From: Lunatimonas lonarensis
Lineage (GTDB): Bacteria > Bacteroidota > Bacteroidia > Cytophagales > Cyclobacteriaceae
NCBI RefSeq assembly: GCF_000390185.1
Contig: NZ_AQHR01000029.1
Coordinates: 1-64,000, forward strand
DNA length: 64,000 nt
Reading direction: 5' to 3'
Within the stretch, counting starts at the first letter, position 1, and each line of letters begins with the position of its first letter. Of the stretch, positions 34,047 to 43,100 are shown piece after piece. The notes under the pieces were generated by a model. It was given only the letters and a program-made list of their open reading frames with translations. It made no database searches and was not told where the DNA came from. The position numbers and the translations under genes were made by a program.

Positions 34047-35027
34047 ATGAAAGAAATACAGTTTAGAGACGCTATTCGGGACGCGATGTCAGAGGAGATG
34101 AGACGTGATAAAAATGTCTTTCTGATGGGTGAAGAGGTAGCCGAGTACAATGGTGCCTACAAGGCTAGCCAAGGCATGTTGGATGAGTTTGGGCCAGAAA
34201 GGGTTTATGACACACCCATCTCTGAGCTTGGATTTGCAGGTCTGGGTGTAGGTGCCGCAATGAACGGTCTTCGACCCATCATCGAGTTTATGACCTTTAA
34301 TTTTTCGCTGGTAGCCATCGACCAAATAATAAACTCCGCTGCAAAAATGTACTCCATGTCCGGAGGACAATACTCCGTTCCGATTGTTTTTCGCGGTCCG
34401 ACTGGAAATGCCGGTCAACTAGGTGCCACGCATTCATCCAATTTTGAGAATTGGTTCGCCAACACGCCAGGCTTGAAAGTAGTAGTTCCTTCAAACCCCT
34501 ACGATGCCAAGGGATTGCTAAAGGCATCCATACGGGACAATAACCCCGTAATCTTCATGGAATCAGAACTGATGTATGGTGATCGCGGGGAGGTTCCAGA
34601 GGGAGAATACCTGTTGCCATTAGGTGTGGCCGACATCAAGCGAAAAGGAAAAGATGTGACCATAGTTTCCTTTGGGAAAATCATCAAAGTAGCCTATGAG
34701 GCCGCGGAAGTTTTGGCCAAAGAAGGCATAGAAGTGGAGATCGTTGACCTCAGAACCGTTCGGCCTATCGACTACGATACCGTGATTCAGTCTGTCAAAA
34801 AAACAAACCGATGTGTAATTGTCGAGGAAGCAAACCCCCTTTCCTCAATTGCGACCGATCTGGCGTTCAATATACAGCGACTGGCATTCGACTACCTGGA
34901 TGCGCCTATTCTACGCGTAAACTCCATGGATATCCCGCTTAGTTACGCTCCAACCTATATTGAAGCTACACTTCCTAATGCGAAGCGAACCATTGACGCG
35001 GTGAAAAAGGTATTGTATCGGGATTAA
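34047..35027 (+). CDS. pdhB: Pyruvate dehydrogenase E1 component, beta subunit
   Basis: 326 residues. Transketolase-like pyrimidine-binding domain with V-F-L-M-G-E-E-V-A-E-Y-N-G-A-Y-K, T-P-I-S-E-L-G-F-A-G, P-I-V-F-R-G-P-T-G-N-A and H-S-S-N-F-E-N-W-F-A, and a C-terminal domain V-V-E-E-A-N-P-L-S-S. With the alpha subunit it decarboxylates pyruvate using thiamine diphosphate. The alpha-subunit gene is not adjacent. Expressed alone and followed by a bidirectional terminator. Confidence 0.95.
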   Translation: MKEIQFRDAIRDAMSEEMRRDKNVFLMGEEVAEYNGAYKASQGMLDEFGPERVYDTPISELGFAGLGVGAAMNGLRPIIEFMTFNFSLVAIDQIINSAAKMYSMSGGQYSVPIVFRGPTGNAGQLGATHSSNFENWFANTPGLKVVVPSNPYDAKGLLKASIRDNNPVIFMESELMYGDRGEVPEGEYLLPLGVADIKRKGKDVTIVSFGKIIKVAYEAAEVLAKEGIEVEIVDLRTVRPIDYDTVIQSVKKTNRCVIVEEANPLSSIATDLAFNIQRLAFDYLDAPILRVNSMDIPLSYAPTYIEATLPNAKRTIDAVKKVLYRD

Positions 35028-35070
35028 TCCTACTAGTCATTTAATAACTAAAATAAATGTAAAGAAAAAA

Positions 35071-35094
35071 GGCTTCCACGCGGAAGCCTTTTTT
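35071..35094. terminator. Bidirectional intrinsic terminator
   Basis: GGCTTCC (35071-35077), loop ACGC, GGAAGCC (35082-35088), flanked by A-run and T-run, so it can end both pdhB (plus) and the receptor gene (minus). Confidence 0.88.
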
Positions 35095-35124
35095 CTTTAT
35101 TATTAAACTCAATCCCAAACTGTC

Positions 35125-37644
35125 TTAATTGTCTATCATGGTGCCACCACCTTCTTGCTTTAGATCTTCATTGGTAACTCCCCGTCTCTTCCTTCGCTGA
35201 CCTCCATCGACGCTGAGCTTACCGATTCGATAGGAAAAGTTAACCTTAAAGTTCATATTTCGCAAGGATGTCACACTTTGTTGCATAATTGTCGGTGTAT
35301 ACAACTCATTTCTTATCCTAAACTCTGTCGTAAAGAAGTTCTCTGCACCAAAACCAACCGTTCCCTTACGCTCATTGAATTGCTTGTTGAAACTCAAGCT
35401 GTAGATACCAAACCCTCCTGCTGTACCCTGAAGCTGAACGGCTCGTCCCCTGTAAAAGGAGAAGGCCTGAATCTGCCAGTTCTTGGGAAGGGTGTAGTTT
35501 CCGAATAACCGGCCACTCACCACAAAACCTTCATTCTGTGCCGCAAACATGGGGTCGTCAAGTCCGTTGTCCAATCTTGCAAAAAAGCTATCAACACTAC
35601 CGTTCAACGAGAATTTTCCTGAAACATTGACATTGGAAAAAACACTTAACCCAAAGGCCTGCTCTCTTCCGATATTTTCAAAGGTAGTAAAAATCACATC
35701 GTCATCCTGAATGGTACGCAACGGCTGAATTGACCCTGTGGTATTTCGATAATAGGATGTAATGTTTAACGAAGAACCCTTGATGTAGGTACTATAGGAC
35801 ATTTCGTAGTTATCGGTCAACTCCGGATCCAGCAAAGGATTGCCCTGGGTGATTTGGAGCGGGTTGGCTGCCTGGATATTTGGATTTAGAAAATTCAGTG
35901 AGGGACGCTGGATCCTACGGTTGTAGGCTCCTTTTATCATGTTGCCGTTTGACAGTTTCCTACCGACGTTCACACTTGGTACAAAAACCCCATAGTCTGG
36001 TATATCCGCAGGCATTTCCGAATTCCTGAAATCGGCCTGAATGGTCGTATACTCGTAGCGCAGGCCAGCCTTCAACGTATAATGTTCCAGGAAACTCTGC
36101 GTAAGTGACAAATAGCCTGCCGTTACGTTTTGATCGTAGTTGAATTGGTTTGAAAATGTGACATCGGTATTCTGAACATAAGGAGCACCAGGCCCGTCTG
36201 CTTCGAAATAGGCAAAATCGCTGACAGCTTTTCTCAGGATATTTTTTGCACCGTATTCCAAGATTTGTTTGCCTCCCGTTCCCAAAGGGGTAACGTAATC
36301 CAATTGGATGGTGAATTCCTCATTGATTCCTTCGTTGTCGTTCCTTATCCTGAAGATGATATCATCAAAGCTGGCATTATATAGGCTATTGGTAAAATCG
36401 TTGGTAAGGTTGTTCCTGCTGTAGAGGGTCGATACCGAAAACTCCTTCTGCGGCTTCTCGTAGGTCTTTGTGTAATTAAAATTAAAATCAACTGAATTGG
36501 AAAGATTGTCGGTGTTGACATCTCTCAGTACCGAACTAAGCAATTGCTGCTCCCTAAACGTATCGGTAAGCAATCCATTCTGGCGGCTGCGCATATTTCT
36601 TACGCCCACACTCACAGAAGCCGTAAGGAAATTAAATTTATTGATATCAAAGTCCCACCCCAGATTATACCTTCCAAACAACATATTGTTCCTCGTATCG
36701 GCGGATTGAAGAATTCGGGTATTGTTACCGCTGGGGTCTATCAGGGTCTGCTCGTTTTCAAATCCTCCAAGGATGTTGTAGCCAGCACGCCCAAAACCAC
36801 CAAGAGTCCAGCCCATCTTTCCCTTTTTGGCACTGGCATTGGCACCTAAATTGGATCCTCTAAGACCGGCACTACTATTGATGTTCAATGAAAGGCCTTG
36901 AAGTTTATTCTTCTTTGTCACTATATTAATAACTCCGCCAGTACCTTCCGCGTCGTATTTTGCCGAGGGCGATGTGATGACCTCCACCGACTTGATCTCC
37001 TCTGCCGGTATTTGTTTTAGAGCTTCAGCTATGTTATTGGCAACAATAGCCGATTGCCTTCCGTCTATCAGAACCAAAATGTTGCTGCTACCCCTCATAG
37101 ATACATTACCGTCAAGGTCAACAGATAGCATAGGCACTCTCCGTAGCACGTCTGAGGCATCCCCCCCAGCCGTAGTCAGATCATTTTCGGCGTTGTATAT
37201 GGTGCGGTCTACCTTCTCCTCAATCAACTGACGCTGACCCTGCACCACTACTTCCTGCAAAGCGACTGACTCTTCGGCAAGCTCAATTTTACCAAGATTA
37301 AAGTAGTTACTGGAGGGAGTCACTTCAATATCGATGGGCGACGAAGAATTGTATCCCATAAAGGAAACCCTGAGTTTATACTTTCCGTCTTTGAATCCGG
37401 TTATGAAAAACTCTCCGTCATCGTCCGCTACCGCTCCAGCCACATTTCGGTCTGATTCGGCATCCACAAGGATCACCGATGCGTAGGAAACAGGATTATC
37501 GGATTTGTCGGCGACTTTTCCCGTAATTTGGTAGCGAGGTCCATTTTCTTGGGCAAAAGAGGAGAAATCATTGCCAAAAAATGCTGCGACCGCTGTTAAT
37601 ACACCGATAAGGTAGTTGATATTTTTCAAAGATTTAAAATTCAT
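35125..37644 (-). CDS. TonB-receptor-like outer-membrane beta-barrel protein
   Basis: 839 residues. Signal peptide ending near S-F-A-Q; carboxypeptidase-D regulatory domain (about 35-120, I-T-G-K-V-A-D-K-S-D-N-P-V-S-Y-A); plug (about 130-240; D-V-L-R-R-V-P-M-L-S-V, G-G-V-I-N-I-V-T-K-K); then an outer-membrane barrel of the OMP_b-brl_3 kind. Unlike SusC it lacks a SusD partner. It may carry peptides, metals or other small ligands. A tandem repeat resembling a LytTR site lies 68-97 bp upstream, and the LytS/LytTR genes face away on the other side, so it is likely the target of that pair. Confidence 0.9.
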   Translation of the reverse strand: MNFKSLKNINYLIGVLTAVAAFFGNDFSSFAQENGPRYQITGKVADKSDNPVSYASVILVDAESDRNVAGAVADDDGEFFITGFKDGKYKLRVSFMGYNSSSPIDIEVTPSSNYFNLGKIELAEESVALQEVVVQGQRQLIEEKVDRTIYNAENDLTTAGGDASDVLRRVPMLSVDLDGNVSMRGSSNILVLIDGRQSAIVANNIAEALKQIPAEEIKSVEVITSPSAKYDAEGTGGVINIVTKKNKLQGLSLNINSSAGLRGSNLGANASAKKGKMGWTLGGFGRAGYNILGGFENEQTLIDPSGNNTRILQSADTRNNMLFGRYNLGWDFDINKFNFLTASVSVGVRNMRSRQNGLLTDTFREQQLLSSVLRDVNTDNLSNSVDFNFNYTKTYEKPQKEFSVSTLYSRNNLTNDFTNSLYNASFDDIIFRIRNDNEGINEEFTIQLDYVTPLGTGGKQILEYGAKNILRKAVSDFAYFEADGPGAPYVQNTDVTFSNQFNYDQNVTAGYLSLTQSFLEHYTLKAGLRYEYTTIQADFRNSEMPADIPDYGVFVPSVNVGRKLSNGNMIKGAYNRRIQRPSLNFLNPNIQAANPLQITQGNPLLDPELTDNYEMSYSTYIKGSSLNITSYYRNTTGSIQPLRTIQDDDVIFTTFENIGREQAFGLSVFSNVNVSGKFSLNGSVDSFFARLDNGLDDPMFAAQNEGFVVSGRLFGNYTLPKNWQIQAFSFYRGRAVQLQGTAGGFGIYSLSFNKQFNERKGTVGFGAENFFTTEFRIRNELYTPTIMQQSVTSLRNMNFKVNFSYRIGKLSVDGGQRRKRRGVTNEDLKQEGGGTMIDN

Positions 37645-37711
37645 TGTTTGGTCTAGTTATTCAAAATTCAACAGCAAATAAAAGGCATGCACACACGAGT
37701 AAAAAATCTAT

Positions 37712-37741
37712 TAGACGAAAGCCCATTTTTTATAGACGAAA
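37712..37741 (-). promoter_or_regulatory. Candidate LytTR response-regulator binding site
   Basis: TAGACGAAA occurs at 37712-37720 and again at 37733-37741: identical 9-bp direct repeats separated by exactly 12 bp (21-bp period). That is the spacing known for AgrA-type LytTR regulators. A near-consensus -7 element, TTTATTTG, lies at 37675-37682 on the minus strand, about 30 bp closer to the receptor ATG (37644), placing the repeats at an activator position. The remaining intergenic DNA to 37979 shows nothing else clear. Confidence 0.6.
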
Positions 37742-37979
37742 CCCGCTGATGAGCCGTTTTTATTTCCCAAAGGCACTTTGTTGGCTTTTATCGATTGGAT
37801 TGGGAATTTTGACGACATAATTTGAGGAACCGTATAATATCGTAAAAGTTTACCCTGTATCCATATAAGTTTGTGGGATTGGATTCTGCGACAATCCGTT
37901 AAAAAGTCGATTTCTGAGATGTAACGGCTGAATCGAACCGCCTTCCGTCTGGGCATTCGTTAGGCGTAAAAAGAAAAAA

Positions 37980-39053
37980 ATGAAACCCACCCTATTTCGA
38001 AAGAATCTTACGGTAGTGGTACACATCCTTGCATGGTTGCTCGTAGCCTTGGCCTTGTTTGTGATCAATCCACTATCCTGGAAAATCGACCTTCCTGCTG
38101 AATTTTGGATCAAGCAAGGTTTGATTCTGACCATACTCATCTGGTCTTTCTACGGAAATATTTTCTTTATTGCTCCGCGGTTCCTTTTTCAAGAAAAATA
38201 TGGGCAGTACCTGTTTATTGCGTTGGGTACCGGACTGCTTTTTGTGCTTTTGTTGCAAAAATACGATAGCTGGGTTGAGTTTTCCAGAATTATGCATGAG
38301 GCCTTCCGGCCCGGTGAAGCGTATGTACCAAAACCAAAGAGCTATACGTGGGACATCGTTTTCTACCTTCAGTACGCACTCAGTATCGGCATAAGTACGA
38401 GCATAGCAGCCGTGCAGAAATGGCAAATGGAGGACCTGGTACGGCGGCAATTGGAGGAGCAAAAGAAATCCTCTGAGCTATCCTATCTCAAAGCCCAAAT
38501 CAATCCCCACTTTTTTTTCAATACGTTAAACAATATTTATGCGCTGATCAACTTTGACGTGGAGAAGGCCAAAGCTGCCCTGTTAAAATTATCGAGGATG
38601 ATGCGCTATGTGCTGTATGAAACGGAAAAGGACAAAACACTGCTTTCCAGCGAGGTAAATTTCATCAACGACTACATTTCGTTGATGCAAATGCGCGTCT
38701 CTGAGAAAGTAAAACTGGATATACATGTCCAAGAGAAGGTAGAGGACATCATGATTGCGCCCATGCTACTGCTACCTTTTATCGAGAATTGTTTCAAACA
38801 TGGCGTGACCGCAGGCCAAGAGAGCCATATCAAAATTAACCTGACAATGGAAGGCAACTGTTTGCAACTTCAGACAGAAAATAAAATCAACGAAAAAAAT
38901 CAGTCGAGTCCTGAAATCAACCGAAAAGGCATTGGACTAGCAAACACCCTAAGAAGGTTATCACTTCTGTATAAGAACAAACACACGCTGCTTATAGACG
39001 ACACCAACCCCGAGAAAAACTACCGAGTAGATTTATCTATCAACCTAGGTTGA
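37980..39053 (+). CDS. LytS-type membrane sensor histidine kinase
   Basis: 357 residues. About four membrane segments in residues 10-145, then the His_kinase domain K-A-Q-I-N-P-H-F-F-F-N-T-L-N-N-I-Y with phospho-acceptor H177, and a HATPase (F-I-E-N-C-F-K-H-G; G-I-G-L-A-N). Short linker and no PAS or HAMP domain. It is 35 bp upstream of the LytTR regulator and divergent from the outer-membrane receptor gene. Confidence 0.92.
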   Translation: MKPTLFRKNLTVVVHILAWLLVALALFVINPLSWKIDLPAEFWIKQGLILTILIWSFYGNIFFIAPRFLFQEKYGQYLFIALGTGLLFVLLLQKYDSWVEFSRIMHEAFRPGEAYVPKPKSYTWDIVFYLQYALSIGISTSIAAVQKWQMEDLVRRQLEEQKKSSELSYLKAQINPHFFFNTLNNIYALINFDVEKAKAALLKLSRMMRYVLYETEKDKTLLSSEVNFINDYISLMQMRVSEKVKLDIHVQEKVEDIMIAPMLLLPFIENCFKHGVTAGQESHIKINLTMEGNCLQLQTENKINEKNQSSPEINRKGIGLANTLRRLSLLYKNKHTLLIDDTNPEKNYRVDLSINLG

Positions 39054-39088
39054 TCTGTTCCGATCAAAAAAATCGCTAACTTGTCGGC

Positions 39089-39829
39089 ATGGCCGATTCA
39101 AAGATCAGATGTATCGCGGTAGATGACGAACCGTTAGCCCTCGCTTTGGTAAGTGGATTTATATCCCAAACACCCTTCCTCGAATTGGTGGGAAAATTTG
39201 AAAACGCTATCGAAGCACTGAGCTTTATACATGAGAAGGAAGTTGATCTCATTTTTTTGGATATTCAAATGCCTGGTCTTACGGGAATGGAACTGGCAAG
39301 GGTTTTGGAGGGTCATAAAAATAAAAATAGACCGAAAATCATTTTCACCACTGCCTACGATCAATTTGCGTTGGAAGGATACAAAGTGAATGCATTGGAC
39401 TATCTATTAAAGCCGTTTGGTTACGATGAATTCCTGAGAGCGAGTACAAAAGCCTATCAAATTACCCAATCTGCCCAATTTCCTCCTCAGGTTTCGGTAC
39501 CTCAAAAAGACTACCTGTTTTTAAAGGTCGAATACCAGTTGGTGAAGGTCTTTCTAAAAGATATCATCTGCATTGAAGGATACAAGGACTATGTGAAGGT
39601 ACACCTGATTGACAAGCCACACCCCCTTTTGTCACTCACTTCATTGAAAAATTTGGAAGAAATCCTTCCAAGAGACCAGTTCATGCGGGTTCATAGGTCC
39701 TATATCGTTTCGCTAGACCACATAGAATCCGTTACCAAAAACACCATAAACTTGGGAGGAATCAGCATCGCTGTGAGCGACCACTATAAGGATGGATTTT
39801 TGAAGTTTATGGAAAAGTGGATATATTAA
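39089..39829 (+). CDS. LytTR-family response regulator
   Basis: 246 residues: receiver domain (about 5-120) with V-D-D-E-P and phospho-acceptor D58 in F-L-D-I-Q-M-P-G, K near D-Y-L-L-K-P-F; LytTR DNA-binding domain (about 140-245) with D-I-I-C-I-E-G-Y-K-D-Y-V-K-V and F-M-R-V-H-R-S-Y-I-V. Forms a two-component system with the kinase upstream. LytTR domains bind direct repeats, and such a repeat lies at 37712-37741. Confidence 0.93.
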   Translation: MADSKIRCIAVDDEPLALALVSGFISQTPFLELVGKFENAIEALSFIHEKEVDLIFLDIQMPGLTGMELARVLEGHKNKNRPKIIFTTAYDQFALEGYKVNALDYLLKPFGYDEFLRASTKAYQITQSAQFPPQVSVPQKDYLFLKVEYQLVKVFLKDIICIEGYKDYVKVHLIDKPHPLLSLTSLKNLEEILPRDQFMRVHRSYIVSLDHIESVTKNTINLGGISIAVSDHYKDGFLKFMEKWIY

Positions 39830-40021
39830 CTTCCACTCAGGCAGTTTCTGCACGGATTTTGCTCATTTTTAGATACCAATTGGTTCTGGGAACCATTTAC
39901 TAAGGTAATCCTCTCGCTAGGACAAACCTTTAAACGGTTCAGGTTTTTTTATTTACTAAAAATCAAAACAGAACTTTATTAAAGAATCCCACGTAAGATA
40001 GCAAGAGAAAAAAATAACATT

Positions 40022-40543
40022 ATGAAAACTTTAGGTATTTTAGCATTATCCATCTTAATCACAACTTCCTGTCAACAAAAAGCGTCCGAACAACGATTCG
40101 TGTTCGAAGAAGAGAGAATCCTAGACTTGGAAACTGGCGACGAGTACTACCTACAAAACATGGACACGTTAACGGTCGTCAACATTGAGGGCGAAACCAG
40201 CCAAATAGTCGTGACAGCTGCCCCTTTCTCTGATAAAGAAGAACTTGATCTGATGATCAGCAACTACAAAGAAAAAATTGCCGGTCGTAAGGACGAAATG
40301 CTTACCGAACAAAAAACGAAAATCATCGACGAGCGGAAAGCTCGGTACGAAGAATACAGCAACGAAGAGCTGCTGGCCTTTTTTAACAAAATCCATCAAG
40401 AAGACGCGCCTTATGGTCAACAAATGGATGTAATGGCTGAACTTGTAAACCGTGAGGCCGTGTTGGAATTGGATGTCCCTACCCTTTTGGAAATCGACAC
40501 AGCGAAAATCGACCTATATACTCCTTACAATGAAGGGGATTAA
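40022..40543 (+). CDS. Small lipoprotein of unknown function
   Basis: 173 residues with a clear lipobox (I-T-T-S-C). The mature part is acidic and helical in the middle (K-E-E-L-D-L-M-I-S-N-Y-K-E-K). I know no family. Its own terminator follows at 40595-40630. It may be attached to the inner or outer membrane; sorting cannot be told. Confidence 0.75.
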   Translation: MKTLGILALSILITTSCQQKASEQRFVFEEERILDLETGDEYYLQNMDTLTVVNIEGETSQIVVTAAPFSDKEELDLMISNYKEKIAGRKDEMLTEQKTKIIDERKARYEEYSNEELLAFFNKIHQEDAPYGQQMDVMAELVNREAVLELDVPTLLEIDTAKIDLYTPYNEGD

Positions 40544-40594
40544 AAATTTCAAATGACCTATGGGCTTTAATCTAAGACTGAAAACACCCTGAAA

Positions 40595-40630
40595 ATAGTC
40601 ACCGATTTACCAGTCGGTGACTATTTTTTT
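40595..40630. terminator. Intrinsic terminator between the lipoprotein gene and ffh
   Basis: ATAGTCACCGA (40595-40605) pairs with TCGGTGACTAT (40614-40624), then seven T. Strong on the plus strand; it may also act for ffh, which converges and ends at 40642. Confidence 0.87.
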
Positions 40631-40641
40631 ACATTAACCTA

Positions 40642-41973
40642 TTACCTTCTTCGCCCTCCGAGAGCACCTAGAGCCTTTTTGGCACCCCCCATATTATTCA
40701 TCTGTTTCATCATTTTTTTCATGTCACCAAACTGCTTCATCAAATTATTGACCTCCTGAATGGATCTACCGCTTCCGGCTGCCAGCCGCTTTCTTCTGCT
40801 TCCATCAATGATATCAGGATTCTCCCGCTCCCCTGGGGTCATACTTTTGATGATCGCCTCTATGGGCTTGAAGGAGTCGTCGTCAATATCCAAGCCGCGC
40901 ATGGCCTTACCCATACCAGGGATCATGCCTAGCAGGTCCTTTATGTTTCCCATCTTTTTGATTTGCTCCAGTTGGGAAAGGAAATCGTCGAAATTAAACT
41001 GATTCTTTCTGATTTTGGCATTGATCCGCTTCGCTTCATCCTCATCAAAGGATTGCTGGGCTTTTTCTACCAATGAAATCACGTCGCCCATCCCCAAAAT
41101 CCGCTGGGCCATCCGGTCGGGATAGAAAATGTCCAAATTTTCCATTTTCTCTCCTGTGGAGATGAACTTAATGGGTTTGTTTACCACATGGCGGATGGAA
41201 ATCGCTGCTCCGCCCCTACTGTCCCCATCCAATTTGGTGAGTACTACTCCGTCAAAATCCAAGCGCTCATCAAAAGTCTTTGCGGTATTGACAGCATCCT
41301 GCCCTGTCATTGAATCGACTACAAAAAGCGTCTCAGAAGGATTCACCGTGCTTTTTAAGACGGAGATTTCATCCATCATTTTATCGTCTACCGCAAGACG
41401 GCCGGCCGTATCAATGATCACGGTTTTTTTCCCGGTTTTCTTGGCGTGGGCAATGGCATTTTTAGCGATGGTCACCGCATCTTTATTCTCCGGCTCGGCA
41501 TATACCTCCACTCCAATCTGACCGCCGAGAGTTTTGAGCTGCTCGATGGCTGCGGGCCTGTAGATATCACATCCAACAAGCAGCACCTGACGCCCCTGCT
41601 TTTTCAAAAAAGCAGCCAGCTTACCCGAAAAAGTCGTCTTACCAGAACCCTGGAGTCCGGAAATCAAAACGACAGCAGGATCACCTTTTAGGTTGATATC
41701 CTCCTTAGCCCCCCCCATGAGTTTGGTAAGCTCCTCCTGTGTGATTTTCACCAATAATTGACCGGGGGAAACAGCGATCAACACATCTCGTCCCAATGCC
41801 TCTTCTTTGATCCGATCGGTCACATCTTTGGCAACCTTGTAGTTAACGTCTGCGTCTATCAGCGCACGTCTGATTTCCTTTACAGTACTTGCTACATTGA
41901 TTTCCGTGATGGTTCCAGTACCTTTTAAGGTCTTAAAGGCCCGGTCTAACTTGAAACTAAGATTATCGAACAT
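40642..41973 (-). CDS. ffh: Signal recognition particle protein (54-kDa homologue)
   Basis: 443 residues. N domain, then GTPase with G1 G-L-Q-G-S-G-K-T-T, D-T-A-G-R-L and T-K-L-D-G-D-S-R-G-G, then a methionine-rich M domain (K-M-M-K-Q-M-N-N-M) that holds 4.5S RNA and signal sequences. It delivers membrane proteins to FtsY. A TATTTTTG element on the minus strand at 42000-42007 lies 27 bp upstream. Confidence 0.97.
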   Translation of the reverse strand: MFDNLSFKLDRAFKTLKGTGTITEINVASTVKEIRRALIDADVNYKVAKDVTDRIKEEALGRDVLIAVSPGQLLVKITQEELTKLMGGAKEDINLKGDPAVVLISGLQGSGKTTFSGKLAAFLKKQGRQVLLVGCDIYRPAAIEQLKTLGGQIGVEVYAEPENKDAVTIAKNAIAHAKKTGKKTVIIDTAGRLAVDDKMMDEISVLKSTVNPSETLFVVDSMTGQDAVNTAKTFDERLDFDGVVLTKLDGDSRGGAAISIRHVVNKPIKFISTGEKMENLDIFYPDRMAQRILGMGDVISLVEKAQQSFDEDEAKRINAKIRKNQFNFDDFLSQLEQIKKMGNIKDLLGMIPGMGKAMRGLDIDDDSFKPIEAIIKSMTPGERENPDIIDGSRRKRLAAGSGRSIQEVNNLMKQFGDMKKMMKQMNNMGGAKKALGALGGRRR

Positions 41974-41999
41974 GATTTTGGAGTCGGTTTTTGGAGGTA

Positions 42000-42007
42000 C
42001 AAAAATA
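42000..42007 (-). promoter_or_regulatory. -7 promoter element of ffh
   Basis: TATTTTTG on the minus strand, 26 nt before the ATG. The -33 region is only partly matched (CTTT). Confidence 0.45.
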
Positions 42008-42149
42008 ATTAAAATAAATTCGTTTAAAAGTATTCCGGCTCATTAATGCATTTCCGCCACTTAGGCACCTCTCATCAGAAACAAAGAAAGAAAATATTTT
42101 TCTATTTTTTAAATTTAAAAGTCAAATTTATTTATCACCAAATTTGAAC

Positions 42150-42297
42150 CAAAAAAGGTTATTTCGCGAAGGCATTTTATCCTTCTCACTGTACCCCAGT
42201 ACCGCTATCCAGCTGTTATCAAAGACATCTGTCCAATTCAAAAGCTTAAATCATGCATTTTGAATGTAAAAATACCCCGATCAGGGTATTTTTTTGG
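42150..42297 (+). ncRNA. Candidate small RNA ending at an intrinsic terminator
   Basis: No ORF of note, but four successive hairpins: GAAGG/CCTTC (42168-42172, 42181-42185), GTAC/GTAC (42191-42194, 42199-42202), ATTCAAAA/TTTTGAAT (42236-42243, 42259-42266) and a terminator. Upstream at about 42139-42147 is a weak match to TAnnTTTG. The terminator has no other obvious plus-strand gene to serve. The 5' end is a guess. Confidence 0.35.
42273..42297 (+). terminator. Intrinsic terminator in the ffh-DUF6508 gap
   Basis: ATACCC (42273-42278) pairs with GGGTAT (42285-42290), followed by a T-run to about 42296. The remainder of the gap up to 42514 is AT-rich with no further element I can support. Confidence 0.7.
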
Positions 42298-42514
42298 TAG
42301 AAAAAAAGTCGTTACTTACACCCCGAAATCATATCATTATCAAATGATTAGAGATCAAAGCGATTGGTTCTACAAATGGCATTGGGTTTGAGTTTGAAAA
42401 AGCCTAACAGAGCAATATCTCTGTTTAGGTAGTTTTATCATTCTAAATTTTAAGTTTTTGTAACTATATTAAAACAATTGTGTTAAAATTAATAAGGGAT
42501 TAAAACTAATTATC

Positions 42515-42991
42515 ATGAACATGATACAAGAATCTACCCCATTATTCATACCGATAAGCCATTTTCCCGAACATTGTAAGAATCTAAAGAGTGGCAACCT
42601 TAAGCCTTTACTCGATGTGATCCATGAATTGGAACTCAAATTCTATAAAGCGGAAAAAAAGCTGGGTATAATAAATTTTGAACATACCTCCTATGAAGTC
42701 TTAGGTTTAAAAGGTATCCACGTGCGTTTGCTAGATACGGTCTTGAAATTAAGGTTGGTACCTTTTTTTGACTGGCAATCCTGGAAACACGAGGCTGAGC
42801 AATACTACAGTAACCCCAGTGGTCTTTACAACTTGGACATCGTGACGTTGGGGAAAATATTAACTGTACTGTTACGCTCCCAAACGATTTATGATGCCCG
42901 ATTTTTGGAGGAAAAAATCAAAGACCGCTTTGCCCTAAACCTCTTGAAGGCAATTGTACATGCGCTTCAAAGAGACAACATCATAAGCTAA
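42515..42991 (+). CDS. DUF6508-type protein
   Basis: 158 residues, soluble. The block F-F-D-W-Q-S-W-K-H-E-A-E-Q-Y-Y followed by L-D-I-V-T-L-G-K-I-L-T-V-L-L-R and R-F-A-L-N-L-L-K-A-I is the pattern I associate with DUF6508. Its role is unknown. It stands alone between a candidate small RNA and the T9SS adhesin gene. Confidence 0.65.
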   Translation: MNMIQESTPLFIPISHFPEHCKNLKSGNLKPLLDVIHELELKFYKAEKKLGIINFEHTSYEVLGLKGIHVRLLDTVLKLRLVPFFDWQSWKHEAEQYYSNPSGLYNLDIVTLGKILTVLLRSQTIYDARFLEEKIKDRFALNLLKAIVHALQRDNIIS

Positions 42992-43051
42992 CGAAAAGGA
43001 CAGTGTTCTCTGTGTATTCAAAAAAACAAACCAAAATTAAAATAAATCCGT

Positions 43052-43093
43052 TATTTTTGAATGTGGCTCGAGATTTGCGAGTAGCGAGGCCAC
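43052..43093 (+). promoter_or_regulatory. Promoter element and leader hairpin of the adhesin gene
   Basis: TATTTTTG at 43052-43059 matches the -7 consensus (no clear -33). It is followed by a hairpin, GTGGCTCG (43063-43070) with CGAGGCCAC (43085-43093), one base bulged, just ahead of the gene. It may protect the mRNA 5' end. Confidence 0.4.
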
Positions 43094-43100
43094 TTAGGTT

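Noticed and set aside
37711-38140. Minus-strand frames in the receptor-lytS gap
   Set aside because: They run over the LytTR-type repeats and the lytS coding region and show no protein-like pattern.
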